Below, in pieces: positions 28,489 to 38,468 of a stretch of 64,000 bases of DNA; the stretch's first letter is position 1; each line of letters starts with the position of its first letter. The stretch comes from Bacillus sp. AZ43 (lineage in GTDB: Bacteria > Actinomycetota > Actinomycetes > Mycobacteriales > Geodermatophilaceae). The notes beneath the pieces were generated by a model. That model searched no databases and was not told where the DNA came from. It worked only from the letters and a program-made list of their open reading frames with translations. Both the position numbers and the translations under genes were made by a program. The DNA is taken from NCBI GenBank assembly GCA_004570425.1, contig SPQJ01000014.1, forward strand, positions 24,408 to 88,407, written 5' to 3'.

Positions 28489-28869
28489 TCAGGCGGTCGT
28501 GCGGGGGGCGTCCGCCAGCGCCACGGCGTCCTCCTGGCCGTGCAGTGCCTCCAGCAGCACCTGACCCTGCCGCAGGTTCGCGGTCAGCATGCGTCGCGCC
28601 ACCGCCAGCAACTCCGCGGTCTGCGGGTCGCTCAACGAGCAGATGACGTTGTTCCGCACGCGCCTGCTGTCGACGATGCCCGCACGACGCAGGACCCCGA
28701 CCTGCTGGGACAGGTGGGAGAGCTCGAGCCCCGTGCCGTCGGCCAGCTCTCCCACGGTGCGCTCCCGCTCGGCGAGGAGCTCGAGCACCCGTATCCGGGC
28801 CGGATGCGCGAGTGCCTTGAACAGATCCGCCTTGGCCTCGGCCAGTGGTCGGCCGGGAGTGAACGGCAT
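28489..28869 (-). CDS. ArsR-family transcriptional regulator
   Basis: 126-residue winged-helix repressor: FKALAHPARIRVLELLAERERTVGELADGTGLELSHLSQQVGVLRRAGIVDSRRVRNNVICSL. The recognition helix is LELSHLSQQVGVLR. No cysteine pair of metal-sensing ArsR proteins is present, so it may sense a non-metal signal. Divergent from the PAS-GAF phosphatase gene with a dyad between them. The ATG at 28869 has no ribosome site; a leaderless message is possible. Confidence 0.92.
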   Translation of the reverse strand: MPFTPGRPLAEAKADLFKALAHPARIRVLELLAERERTVGELADGTGLELSHLSQQVGVLRRAGIVDSRRVRNNVICSLSDPQTAELLAVARRMLTANLRQGQVLLEALHGQEDAVALADAPRTTA

Positions 28870-28906
28870 GGCGTCATCATACGAGCGGCCGGGCCGAGGT
28901 CAGGAG

Positions 28907-28922
28907 TTGATAAAGTCATCAA
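28907..28922. promoter_or_regulatory. Candidate ArsR operator
   Basis: TTGATAAAGTCATCAA: arms TTGAT and ATCAA around 6 bases, AT-rich, placed between the divergent ArsR and phosphatase genes (38 bases from the ArsR ATG, 37 from the phosphatase ATG). Position and symmetry suggest autoregulation and control of the phosphatase. Confidence 0.5.
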
Positions 28923-28958
28923 GTCGTCGAGTTACGTCCGTCCGAGTGAAGAGGTGCA

Positions 28959-30680
28959 ATGGCGCGCTGGTGGGCCTCGGCGGACGAGGACGAGGTCGGC
29001 GCGCAGACGTTGGAGACCATGCCGATCGGCCTGATCGAGCTGGACACCGACTGGACGATCCGGTTCGTGAACGCGGCGGCGGAACGCCTCGTGGAGCGCT
29101 CGCGGGACGAGCTGCTCGACCGCTCCTACTGGGACGCGTTCCCCGCCAACGTGGACAACGAGTTCGGCCGGGCCTACCGCCGCGCCGTCAGCACCCGCCG
29201 GCCCCAGACGGTGGAGGCCTTCTACCCGGAACCGCTGAACCAGTGGTTCGAGGTGCAGGCGGTGCCCACCCCGCAGGGCCTGTGGCTGTACTTCACCGAG
29301 GTGACCGCCCGCCGTCGGGCAGTGGAACGGCTGAGCCTCCAGGCCCGGGTGACCGACGAGCTGGCCGGCACCCTGGACGCGCCGGCAGCGGTGGGACGCA
29401 TCCCGCGCCTGGTGGTCCCGACCCTGGCCACCTGGGCGACGGTGGCGCTGGTGGGCGAGGACGGCGGCCTCCGTCCGGCGGGGGGCTGGCACGTCGACCC
29501 CGCCAAGACACCCTTGGTCCGGCGCTACGTCGCGGCCGCGCTGGAGTCCTCCCCCGCCACGGCGCCGCTCCTGCGCGCCGTCGCTGCCGGCGCCCCCGTC
29601 ACAGTCTCCGGACCCGAGCTCACCGGACGCGGACTGGACACCGTGGCCACGGGGCCGGCGCGCGACCTCCTGCGGCTGCTCTCCCCCGGCTCCATGACGG
29701 TGCTGCCGATCCGCGGCCCCGACCGGCTCCTCGGCGCCCTGACCGTCGTCCACGACCGGAGCCGCGCCGTCGACCCCGCCGACATCACGACCGCCGCCGA
29801 GATCGCCGACCGCGCGGGACTGGCCCTCGACAACGCGCGGCTGTACGAGCAGCAGCGGCAGCTGGCCCAGGAACTGCAGCGCAGCATGCTCACGGCCCCT
29901 CCGGAGCCCGACCACGCGCACATCGTGGTGCGCTACCTCCCCGCCGCGGAAGCCGCCCGGGTCGGGGGCGACTGGTACGACGCGTTCGTGCAGCCGGACG
30001 GCGCCACCACGCTGGTCATCGGTGACGTCGTGGGCCACGACACGGCGGCCGCGGCGTCCATGGGCCAGCTGCGCAGCATGCTGCGCGGCATCGCCGTCAC
30101 CGGCGACGACGGTCCGGCGCAGCTGCTGTCCCAGCTCGACTCCGCCATGGCCCAGCTGCAACTGCACACCTACGCCACCGCGGCCCTGGCCCGCTTCGAG
30201 CAGACCCGCGCCGAGCTGGAACGCGGCGTCACCCGGATGCGCTGGGCCAACGCCGGCCACCCTCCGCCGCTGATCATCCATCCCGACGGCACCGTGGCCG
30301 AGCTGGCCAGCTGGCGCGGGGACCTGATGCTCGGCGTCGACCACACCGTCCGTCGCTCCGAATCGGTGGTCAGCCTGGACCGCGACACCACCGTCCTGCT
30401 CTACACCGACGGGCTGATCGAGCGTCGCGGATCCGACCTCGACGAGGGCATGGAGCGGCTGCGGATCGCCGCCGCGGAACTCGCCGACCGCCCCCTGGAC
30501 GATCTCTGCGACGAGCTCATCGACCGGCTGGTCAGCGGCACGCCGGAGGACGACGTCGCCCTGGTGGCCATCCGTCTGCACCGCCAGGACCGGCCGCGCC
30601 CCGAGGAGGCAGGGCCGCCCATCGTCCCGCCGACCGTGCCACCCGATCCGGCGTCGGCCGTCACCGGCCGCGCGTCCTAG
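28959..30680 (+). CDS. PAS-GAF-PP2C (SpoIIE/RsbU-type) serine phosphatase
   Basis: Sensor phosphatase of 573 residues that would dephosphorylate STAS proteins in partner switching. A PAS domain (20-115, MPIGLIELDTDWTIRFVNAAAERL) and a GAF-like domain (130-290) precede the PP2C_SIG module (305-545) with GGDWYDAFVQ, VIGDVVGHDTAAAASMGQLRSMLR, ANAGHPPPLI, LLYTDGLIER and PEDDVALVAIRL (metal-binding Asp residues present). No kinase or STAS domain. Target is unknown; the sigF system 16 kb away is one candidate. The ATG has GAAGAGG upstream. Its TAG stop overlaps the convergent VWA gene's TAG (CTAG). Confidence 0.93.
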   Translation: MARWWASADEDEVGAQTLETMPIGLIELDTDWTIRFVNAAAERLVERSRDELLDRSYWDAFPANVDNEFGRAYRRAVSTRRPQTVEAFYPEPLNQWFEVQAVPTPQGLWLYFTEVTARRRAVERLSLQARVTDELAGTLDAPAAVGRIPRLVVPTLATWATVALVGEDGGLRPAGGWHVDPAKTPLVRRYVAAALESSPATAPLLRAVAAGAPVTVSGPELTGRGLDTVATGPARDLLRLLSPGSMTVLPIRGPDRLLGALTVVHDRSRAVDPADITTAAEIADRAGLALDNARLYEQQRQLAQELQRSMLTAPPEPDHAHIVVRYLPAAEAARVGGDWYDAFVQPDGATTLVIGDVVGHDTAAAASMGQLRSMLRGIAVTGDDGPAQLLSQLDSAMAQLQLHTYATAALARFEQTRAELERGVTRMRWANAGHPPPLIIHPDGTVAELASWRGDLMLGVDHTVRRSESVVSLDRDTTVLLYTDGLIERRGSDLDEGMERLRIAAAELADRPLDDLCDELIDRLVSGTPEDDVALVAIRLHRQDRPRPEEAGPPIVPPTVPPDPASAVTGRAS

Positions 30681-31633
30681 ACCAGCCGGTTGGTCCAGAG
30701 CAGGCTCATGACCGCACCCAGCAGGGCGAGCGCGACGCCGGCGCGGACGAACCAGTAGCTGACGTCCTTCGGCTCGGTGGTGTAGCCGATCTGGCTGCCC
30801 AGGTCGGCGTACACCTCCTCCAGCTCCGCGGCGCTGGCGGCCTCGCTGTAGCTGCCGCCGGTCTCGTCGGCGATCCGCTCCAGCGCCGCCCGGTCGACGG
30901 GCACCGGCACGGTCTCGCCGTCGAGGTCGAGCGTTCCGTAGTCGGTGCCGAAGGCGATGGTCGACACCGGCACGCCGGCCTCGCGGGCGGCGTCGATGGC
31001 CTGGGTGTCCTCGCGCCCGACCGTGTTGGTGCCGTCGGAGAGGAGGACGATGCGGGCCGGCGCGGCCTCCTCCTCCCCTGCGTCCAGCGACGACTGGAAG
31101 TTCTCGATCGCGCTCAGCGAGGTGAACACCGCCTCGCCGATCGCCGTCGCCTCGGCCAGCTTCAGGTTGTCGATGGCGCCGGCCACCTGCGCGCGGTCGG
31201 TCGTCGGCGGGACGACGGTCTGGGCCGTGCCGGCGAAGGTGACCAGCCCCAGGTTGATCCGCTCGGGCAGCACGTCGACGAACTGCTTGGCCGCGGTCTG
31301 CATCGCCTCGAAGCGGTCGGGCTCGATGTCGGTGGCCTGCATCGACAGGGACACGTCGACGGCCATCACGACGGTCGCCCGCTCGCGCGGGACCCGCACC
31401 TCGGTGCTCGGCACCGCCAGCGACACGATCAGCGTGGCCAGGCCCAGCGCGACCACCGCGAACGCGACGTGCCGCTTCCAGCCCGGCCGCTTGGGCACGA
31501 TCGTGCCGAGCAGCGCCACGTTGGTGAACCGCGCCGCGTACGCCTTCCGCCGCAGCTGCAGCAGCACGTAGAAGGCGACGAGAGCCACGACGGCCACGAG
31601 GGCCAGCAGCCACAGGGGTGCCTGGAAGGTCAT
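30677..31633 (-). CDS. VWA-domain membrane protein (BatA-like)
   Basis: 318 residues. An N-terminal hydrophobic segment (8-25, LLALVAVVALVAFYVLL) and a second (55-75, HVAFAVVALGLATLIVSLAVP) flank a basic loop. The von Willebrand A domain (85-280) has an intact MIDAS motif DVSLS and TFAGTAQ. A third membrane helix (295-312) is followed by a short tail. It is last in the moxR-DUF58-VWA operon, which in other bacteria acts as a MoxR chaperone system for protein maturation or envelope stress. The start ATG overlaps the DUF58 stop (TGATG), so the two are coupled. Corresponds to mycobacterial Rv1481. Confidence 0.94.
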   Translation of the reverse strand: MTFQAPLWLLALVAVVALVAFYVLLQLRRKAYAARFTNVALLGTIVPKRPGWKRHVAFAVVALGLATLIVSLAVPSTEVRVPRERATVVMAVDVSLSMQATDIEPDRFEAMQTAAKQFVDVLPERINLGLVTFAGTAQTVVPPTTDRAQVAGAIDNLKLAEATAIGEAVFTSLSAIENFQSSLDAGEEEAAPARIVLLSDGTNTVGREDTQAIDAAREAGVPVSTIAFGTDYGTLDLDGETVPVPVDRAALERIADETGGSYSEAASAAELEEVYADLGSQIGYTTEPKDVSYWFVRAGVALALLGAVMSLLWTNRLV

Positions 31634-32658
31634 CGGGACGCTCCTCCGCTCCCGGCCCGCCGGCGCTCGGCGACGAACCGCACCACGTCCATCAGCCAGT
31701 CCCGGTCGGTGCGCAGCCGCAGGTGGCCGGCACCGGCCCGGCGCAGCGCCCGGCCGACCTGCTCGCGCTGCTTCTGCGCGCCCTCGGCGAACCGGGCGCG
31801 GAACTCGGCGTCGCCGGTGGGCACCTCGAGGGTCTGCCCGCTCTCCGGGTCCACGACGGTCAGCAGGCCGACGTCGGGCAGCTCCAGCTCACGGGGGTCG
31901 ACCACCTCGATCGCGAGGATCTCGTGCCGCGCGGAGAGTCCTCGCAGCGGCCGCTCCCAGTCGCTGTCGCCGAGGAAGTCGGAGATGACCACGACCAGCC
32001 CGCGCCGGCGCTCGGGACGACGGAGCGTCTCCAGCGCGGCGGCCAGGTCGCCCCGCCGCCCGCTCGCCGCGCGCGGGGTCGCGACGACCGAGCGCAGCAG
32101 GCGCTCGGCGGCCAGCCGCCCGGGCATGGCCGGGTAGCGGTCCACCCGCTCCCCCGTGGTGACGACGGCGCCGAGCCGGTTCCCCCCGTGCACGGTCAGG
32201 TGCCCGACGGCGGCCAGCCCCGCGATCGCGAGGTCGCGCTTCTGGCACTTCGCGGTGCCGAAGTCGAGGCTCGCGGAGAGGTCGACGACGGCCCAGGTCT
32301 CCAGCTCGCGGTCCGCGATCGTCTCGCGGACGTGCGGCACCTGGGTGCGCGCCGTCACCGGCCAGTCCATCCGCCGGACGTCGTCCCCGGGGTGGTAGGT
32401 GCGGGAGTCGCCCGCCTCCGAGCCCGACCCGGGCACCAGCCCCAGGTGGTCGCCCTGCAGCAGCCCGTCGAGCCGTCGCCGCACGGTGAGCTCGAGCCGG
32501 CGCAGCAGCACGTCGGCCGGGCCGTCGGTGAAGCGCGGCGGTGCGCCGTCGTCGTCACCCGGCTCGACCCCGGAGCCCGGGGTGGCCGGGTGCAGCAGGA
32601 GGCCCGGGTGCTCCGGCCCGGACGGTGGCGGCTGCGCCGCGCGGCGACGCCGGATCAC
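31630..32658 (-). CDS. DUF58 protein of MoxR operon
   Basis: 342-residue DUF58 protein, the constant partner of MoxR ATPases. The family motif YHPGDDVRRMDWPVTART lies near residue 90. The following region (WAVVDLSASLDFG, IADRELETW) is VWA-like with a D-x-S-x-S start. Unlike some members it has no predicted membrane helix. The first 45 residues are Pro/Gly-rich. GTG start overlaps the moxR TGA (GTGA). Corresponds to Rv1480 by order. Confidence 0.94.
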   Translation of the reverse strand: MIRRRRAAQPPPSGPEHPGLLLHPATPGSGVEPGDDDGAPPRFTDGPADVLLRRLELTVRRRLDGLLQGDHLGLVPGSGSEAGDSRTYHPGDDVRRMDWPVTARTQVPHVRETIADRELETWAVVDLSASLDFGTAKCQKRDLAIAGLAAVGHLTVHGGNRLGAVVTTGERVDRYPAMPGRLAAERLLRSVVATPRAASGRRGDLAAALETLRRPERRRGLVVVISDFLGDSDWERPLRGLSARHEILAIEVVDPRELELPDVGLLTVVDPESGQTLEVPTGDAEFRARFAEGAQKQREQVGRALRRAGAGHLRLRTDRDWLMDVVRFVAERRRAGSGGASR

Positions 32659-33884
32659 GCCGGGTGGGGCCCTTGCGCGTAGCCGTTGGACGACGGGCCC
32701 GGCTGGCCGGGCTGCGGGCCGTGCTGCGGGGCCGGTCCCTGCGGCACGGGCGGCCCGTGCTGCGGGGCGGCCGGCATGGCCTGGCTCGGGCCGAAGTGCC
32801 GTGCCGGAGGCACGTGCGGACCGCCGGGTGTGCCGGGGCCGAAGCCGCCGGCGTTCTGGCGGGGGGCGACCTGGGGCAGCGGCACGGTCTGCACGATCCG
32901 CTTCACGATGTGGTCGGCCGGGACGCCGTCGGCGAGCGCGTCGTAGGAGAGCACCAGCCGGTGCCGGAGCACGTCGGCGGTGATGTCGAGGACGTCCTGC
33001 GGCAGCACGTAGTCACGCCCGCGCACCAGGGCGAGGGCCCGGCTGGCCGAGATGAGGCCGAGCGAGGCGCGCGGGCTGGCGCCGTAGGACACCCACGTGG
33101 CGACGTCCTCCATGCCGTGCTCCCGCGGGGTGCGGGTCGCGACGACGAGGCGGACGACGTAGTCGACCAGCGCGTGGTGCACGAACACCTGGGACGCCGT
33201 CTTCTGCAGGCGGCGCAGCTCCTCGGGGTTCAGCACCGTCTCGGCCACGGGCGGCTCGGAGCCCATGCGGTAGACGATCTCCCGCTCCTCCTCGGGGCTC
33301 GGGTAGTCGACGAGCACCTTCATGAGGAAGCGGTCGCGCTGGGCCTCGGGCAGCGGGTAGACGCCCTCGGACTCGATGGGGTTCTGGGTGGCCAGCACGA
33401 GGAACGGGTCGGGCAGCGGGTGGGTGACGCCGCCGATCGACACCTGCCGCTCGGCCATGACCTCGAGCAGCGCGGACTGCACCTTGGCCGGCGCGCGGTT
33501 GATCTCGTCGGTGAGGACGAAGTTGGCGAACACCGGACCGAGCTCGGTGTCGAACGCGTCCTGGCCCGCCTTGTAGATGCGGGTGCCGATGATGTCGGCC
33601 GGCACCAGGTCGGGCGTGAACTGCAGGCGGGCGAACTTGCCTCCGACGGCGGTGGCCAGCGTCTCGACGGCGAGGGTCTTGGCCACCCCGGGCACACCCT
33701 CCAGGAGGACGTGGCCGCGGGCCAGCAGCGCGACGAGCATCCGCTCGACGAGGCGGTCCTGGCCGACGATGACCCGCTTGATTTCGAACAGGACCCGCTC
33801 GAGCCGGGCCGCGTCGGCCGACGGCGGGACGGGCGCCTGGCCGCTCGGCGAGGTGTCGGTCGGGGTGCTGGCAGCGCTGCTCAC
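32655..33884 (-). CDS. moxR: MoxR-family AAA+ ATPase
   Basis: AAA+ ATPase of 409 residues. Walker A EGVPGVAKT near residue 65, then FTPDLVPADIIGTRIY, Walker B FVLTDEINRAPAKVQSALLEVMAE, sensor 1 LATQNPIESEGVYPLPEAQRDRF and sensor 2 GASPRASLGL. The core ends near 340. The last 70 residues are Pro/Gly/Gln-rich and probably disordered, longer than in most MoxR proteins. First gene of the operon with DUF58 and VWA proteins, as in mycobacterial moxR1-Rv1480-Rv1481, and near an NlpC/P60 gene as there. GTG start with AGGGAG upstream. Confidence 0.95.
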   Translation of the reverse strand: MSSAASTPTDTSPSGQAPVPPSADAARLERVLFEIKRVIVGQDRLVERMLVALLARGHVLLEGVPGVAKTLAVETLATAVGGKFARLQFTPDLVPADIIGTRIYKAGQDAFDTELGPVFANFVLTDEINRAPAKVQSALLEVMAERQVSIGGVTHPLPDPFLVLATQNPIESEGVYPLPEAQRDRFLMKVLVDYPSPEEEREIVYRMGSEPPVAETVLNPEELRRLQKTASQVFVHHALVDYVVRLVVATRTPREHGMEDVATWVSYGASPRASLGLISASRALALVRGRDYVLPQDVLDITADVLRHRLVLSYDALADGVPADHIVKRIVQTVPLPQVAPRQNAGGFGPGTPGGPHVPPARHFGPSQAMPAAPQHGPPVPQGPAPQHGPQPGQPGPSSNGYAQGPHPA

Positions 33885-34093
33885 GGTGCTCCCTGGTCGT
33901 GCCGGCCGACCGGTGTCCGCGGCGGGACACGCGCTCGGCGGGGCGGCAGGACCGTCCCCCGTGCCAGTGTCCTACATCGCCCGACCGCCGACCCGCGAGC
34001 GCGGGGCGAGCTTGCTGGCAATCTCCTGGGAGTTGACGACGGCGGCACTCAACCCCTGCCCGCGGTCGTCGGCGACTGCTAGATTGGCCAACG

Positions 34094-34125
34094 CGTCGGG
34101 CAGCTCCCCCCGTGGCTGCCCGACG
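34094..34125. terminator. Hairpin between NlpC/P60 gene and moxR
   Basis: CGTCGGGCAGC (34094-34104) pairs perfectly with GCTGCCCGACG (34115-34125) around a 10-base loop. It is a second candidate stop signal for the NlpC/P60 transcript, or insulation before moxR. Confidence 0.7.
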
Positions 34126-34135
34126 CCTCTCTTCG

Positions 34136-34184
34136 GCCCCGTCCCGGTCCCGCCCCCAGCTCGCGAAGGGTGGGAGGACGGGGC
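34136..34184 (-). terminator. Terminator after the NlpC/P60 gene
   Basis: GCCCCGTCC (34136-34144) pairs with GGACGGGGC (34176-34184), with further CCC/GGG pairing inside. It begins 4 bases after the stop codon of the minus-strand gene. Confidence 0.75.
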
Positions 34185-34188
34185 TTCC

Positions 34189-35448
34189 TCAGGCGCTGGG
34201 GCGGACGGCGCCGATGTAGCCCCGCCAGCGCATGCTCGACACCTTCACCACCGAGCCGCTCTGGGGCGCCTCGAGGATCTGGTCCCCGCCCAGCCAGATG
34301 GCCACGTGGTGGATGGTGCCGGGTGCCGAGGTGTCGGTGGCCCAGAAGACGAGGTCGCCGGGGCGCAGGTCGTCGCTCGACACCTTGGGCAGCGAGGCGT
34401 ACTGGGCGCGGCTGTTGCGCGGGATGCTGATGCCGGCCTGGGCGTAGGCGTACTGGGTCAGACCGCTGCAGTCGAAGCCCCAGACCCCGAGGTCGACACC
34501 CCAGCCCCAGCCCGGGCCGTTCGTGCCGCCGCCGCCCCAGGCGTACCGGGTGCCGCGGTAGGCCATGGCCGCGTCGATCGCGGTCCGGGCGGCCGACGAG
34601 TCGCCGGCGCCGGCCGGGGCGTCGTTGCCCGACGGCGCGGGAGGCGCGGCCACCGGCTTGGGAGCCGGCGCGGGGGTGCGGATGACCTGGGCGGCGCGGT
34701 CGGCCGCGGCCCGCTCGCCGATCAGCGTCTGCAGCTGGCCCTGGGCGGCGGCCAGCTCGGTCTCCAGCTGGGCCTGCTGGACGTCGAGCGCGGCGGCCTG
34801 CTCGCGGGCGGAGACCTCGGCTGCCTCGGCGACGACGAGAGTGGCCTCGGCGTGCTCCTTGAGCGCGGCGACGTGCTCGACGGCGGTGTGCGCGGCCGTC
34901 TCGGCCTGCTCGGCGCGCTCCTGGACGACGGTCACCTCGACCAGCACGTCGGAGCGGTGCGACCCGGCCGCCTCCAGCAGCGCGGCGCGCTCGATCAGCT
35001 CGGCCGGACCGGTCGCCGTCAGCAGCGCCGCGGCCTCCGGGTAGGTGCTGCCCTGCATGTAGCTGCGGCGGGCGAACTCCACGACCTGCGCGCGGGCGAC
35101 GCCGAGGTCGGCGGTGGCCTGCGCCGCGGCCGCGGCCGCGGCGACCGCCTCCTGCTGCGCGACCTCGTAGGCCGCCTGCGTCGCCTGGTACTCGTCGAGC
35201 GCGATGGCCGCCTCGGCCCGCGCGGTGTCGACGGCGTCCTGCGCCACGGCCAGCTGGGTCGACAGATCGCCGATGCGCCGCGCGACGGCGTCGGCCTGCG
35301 CCTGCGCCTGCGCGATCTGGGTGTCGCTGGGCCGGCGGGGCGCGGCGTCCGCGACGGCCGGGGTCAGCCCCAGGACGACGAGGCCGGCGACCGCCGTCCC
35401 CACCACCCGGAGGGCGCGCGCCGTACCGGTCCGCATGCCGCTGTCCAC
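34189..35448 (-). CDS. NlpC/P60 cell-wall endopeptidase (RipA-like) with coiled coil
   Basis: Secreted peptidoglycan D,L-endopeptidase of 419 residues. Signal peptide: RALRVVGTAVAGLVVLGLTPAVADAAP (residues 11-37). Coiled-coil region 40-250, Pro/Ala linker 255-285. NlpC/P60 domain 290-419 has catalytic C327 in GFDCSGLTQYAYAQAG, GDLVFWATD, and His381 in HHVAIWLGG. Coiled coil and linker match RipA-type hydrolases that are kept inactive by their N-terminus. The GTG at 35448 has GAGAGG upstream; an ATG four codons later is an alternative. Its neighbour is the moxR operon, as ripA/ripB in mycobacteria. Confidence 0.94.
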   Translation of the reverse strand: MDSGMRTGTARALRVVGTAVAGLVVLGLTPAVADAAPRRPSDTQIAQAQAQADAVARRIGDLSTQLAVAQDAVDTARAEAAIALDEYQATQAAYEVAQQEAVAAAAAAAQATADLGVARAQVVEFARRSYMQGSTYPEAAALLTATGPAELIERAALLEAAGSHRSDVLVEVTVVQERAEQAETAAHTAVEHVAALKEHAEATLVVAEAAEVSAREQAAALDVQQAQLETELAAAQGQLQTLIGERAAADRAAQVIRTPAPAPKPVAAPPAPSGNDAPAGAGDSSAARTAIDAAMAYRGTRYAWGGGGTNGPGWGWGVDLGVWGFDCSGLTQYAYAQAGISIPRNSRAQYASLPKVSSDDLRPGDLVFWATDTSAPGTIHHVAIWLGGDQILEAPQSGSVVKVSSMRWRGYIGAVRPSA

Positions 35449-35528
35449 TGACCGACCTCTCGTCCGTGCGGCACCCGGGATGGGTGCCGCTGCGGACGTG
35501 ATCGACCGGCAGCAGCCCGGCGTTGAGC

Positions 35529-35554
35529 GCGCCTCACCCCTCGGGGTGAGACGC
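35529..35554. terminator. Hairpin after the acyl-CoA synthetase gene
   Basis: CTCACCCC (35533-35540) and GGGGTGAG (35543-35550) form a perfect stem with a 2-base gap, extended by GCG/CGC. It lies 24 bases after the synthetase stop and upstream of the NlpC/P60 gene, so it may separate the two transcripts. Confidence 0.7.
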
Positions 35555-35577
35555 CCCGATCAGGTGACGGGCGCGGA

Positions 35578-37113
<1,536 letters not shown>

Positions 37114-37225
37114 GCCGGCTCCCGTCGATGTGGCCGGACGAGCCGGCCGCTCGTAGTGGTCCCGGTCACGCTATCGCCGCACACGGGCTTCCGCCCATGG
37201 CCGCCGAGCTCGATGTCCTCGGGAC

Positions 37226-37795
37226 TCAGTGCACCGCCCCGGCCCGCAGGGGGGACAGCGCGGTGGCGGTGCGGGCCAGCTCGTCGAGCACGGTGCGGGC
37301 GGAGCCGTCGAGGGCCTCGTCGGGGCGCAGGTCCCCGTCCGCGTCGAGGTACTGGCGCGTCGGGATCGCCACCGCGGCGTTGAGCGGGTACATCCGCAAC
37401 GTGGTGACCACCTGCTTGGTCATCTGGACCCCGCGGGTGCCGGCGGACGTTCCTCCGTAGCTGACGAAGGCCACCGGCTTGTACGCCCACTCGTGGTACA
37501 GGAAGTCCAGCGCGTTCTTGAGCGGCGCCGGGGTGGCGTAGTTGTACTCGGGCGTGACGAAGGCGAAGGCGTCGGCCTCGTCCACGAGCCGGCTCCACAC
37601 GCGCGTGTGCTCGTGCGCGTACCGGCCGGTGGACGGATGCTCCGGCTCGTCGAGGAAGGGCAGCCCCAGGGCGGCGAGGTCCACCGTCTCCACGTCGAAC
37701 ACTCCGTGCGCCTGGGCGTGCCGGGTGAACCAGGCTCCGACCTCGGGGCCGCGGCGTCCCGGGCGGGTGCTGGCGATGACGACGTGCAGCTTCAC
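37226..37795 (-). CDS. NADPH-dependent FMN reductase family protein
   Basis: 189-residue flavodoxin-fold reductase. It begins KLHVVIASTRPGRRGPEVGAWF (FMN phosphate loop), has VTPEYNYATPAPLKNALDFL (family signature) and SYGGTSAGTRG. Such proteins reduce FMN, quinones or azo/nitro compounds. The GTG start overlaps the membrane-protein stop (GTGA), so the two are coupled and share the MarR-type operators upstream. The operon may answer a xenobiotic or redox signal sensed by the divergent MarR protein. Confidence 0.92.
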   Translation of the reverse strand: MKLHVVIASTRPGRRGPEVGAWFTRHAQAHGVFDVETVDLAALGLPFLDEPEHPSTGRYAHEHTRVWSRLVDEADAFAFVTPEYNYATPAPLKNALDFLYHEWAYKPVAFVSYGGTSAGTRGVQMTKQVVTTLRMYPLNAAVAIPTRQYLDADGDLRPDEALDGSARTVLDELARTATALSPLRAGAVH

Positions 37796-38409
37796 TGAGC
37801 TTCTCCTCGGATGGGGGAACCGACCGCGGGGCGGGATCGCCCGGCGAAGAACGGGATGAACAGGTGGGCGAGCGGGCCGATGCTCGCGGCGTAGAGGACG
37901 GTGCCGATGCCGACGGTGCCGCCGAGCAGGTAGCCGACCGCGAGGACGACGACCTCGATGGCGGTCCGGGCGCGACGGATGGGCATGCCCCGGGCGGCCA
38001 GGCCGGTCATGAGGCCGTCCCGGGCACCGGCGCCCATGCCCGCGGCGAGGTACAGGCCGGTCGCGACGGCGTTCAGGACGATGCCGCCGACGAGCATCGC
38101 GCACCGCCAGGGCAGCTCGGTGGGGCTGGGCAGGATCGCCAGCGACACGTCGAGGAAGACGCCCACCAGGAGGGCGTTGGCCAGCGTGCCCGCACCGGGC
38201 CGCTGGCGGAGCGGGATCCAGGCGAGCAGCACGAGCACGCTCGTGGCGACGACCACGGTGCCCAGGGACAGCCCGGTGCGCAGCGACAGGCCCTGGTGCA
38301 GCACGTCCCACGGATCCAGCCCGAGGTCCGCCTCCACCAGGAGCCCGATGCTGAGCCCGTAGAGAGCCAGCCCCGCGAGGAGCCGTCCCGCCCGGCTGGT
38401 CGTTGACAT
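37792..38409 (-). CDS. YczE/YitT-type integral membrane protein
   Basis: 205 residues, about five membrane helices: LLAGLALYGLSIGLLVEADLG, VVVATSVLVLLAWIPL, LLVGVFLDVSLAIL, AMLVGGIVLNAVATGLYLAAG, and VVVLAVGYLLGGTVGIGTVLYA. The loop DLGLDPWDVLHQGL and GARDGLMTGL are hallmarks of the YczE/YyaS family, proposed transporters of unknown substrate. The ATG at 38409 lies inside the first MarR-type palindrome, and the transcript looks leaderless. Coupled to the flavin reductase gene. Often found next to MarR regulators. Confidence 0.88.
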   Translation of the reverse strand: MSTTSRAGRLLAGLALYGLSIGLLVEADLGLDPWDVLHQGLSLRTGLSLGTVVVATSVLVLLAWIPLRQRPGAGTLANALLVGVFLDVSLAILPSPTELPWRCAMLVGGIVLNAVATGLYLAAGMGAGARDGLMTGLAARGMPIRRARTAIEVVVLAVGYLLGGTVGIGTVLYAASIGPLAHLFIPFFAGRSRPAVGSPIRGEAQ

Positions 38410-38445
38410 GTCATCAACCTGCCACGCGGGTTGGTGACATGTCAA
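38403..38445. promoter_or_regulatory. Pair of TGACATGTCA operators with divergent promoters
   Basis: TTGACATGTCA (38403-38413) and TGACATGTCAA (38435-38445) each contain the perfect 10-base palindrome TGACATGTCA, with centres 32 bases apart and GGTTG/CAACC flanks. The left copy covers the membrane-protein ATG. The right copy overlaps the -35 boxes of both directions: TTGACA (minus strand, 38440-38445) and GTGACA (plus, 38434-38439, 17 bases before TAGGCT at 38457-38462). Binding there by the MarR protein would block both genes. Confidence 0.8.
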
Positions 38446-38468
38446 CCAGCAGCGTCTAGGCTTGCGTC

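Larger units (their letters stand above)
33885..34188. other. Intergenic region between moxR and the NlpC/P60 gene, with two hairpins
   Basis: 304 bases with no gene. The left part must hold the moxR promoter. Two strong hairpins (34094-34125 and 34136-34184) fill the right part. No other feature is recognised. Confidence 0.6.
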
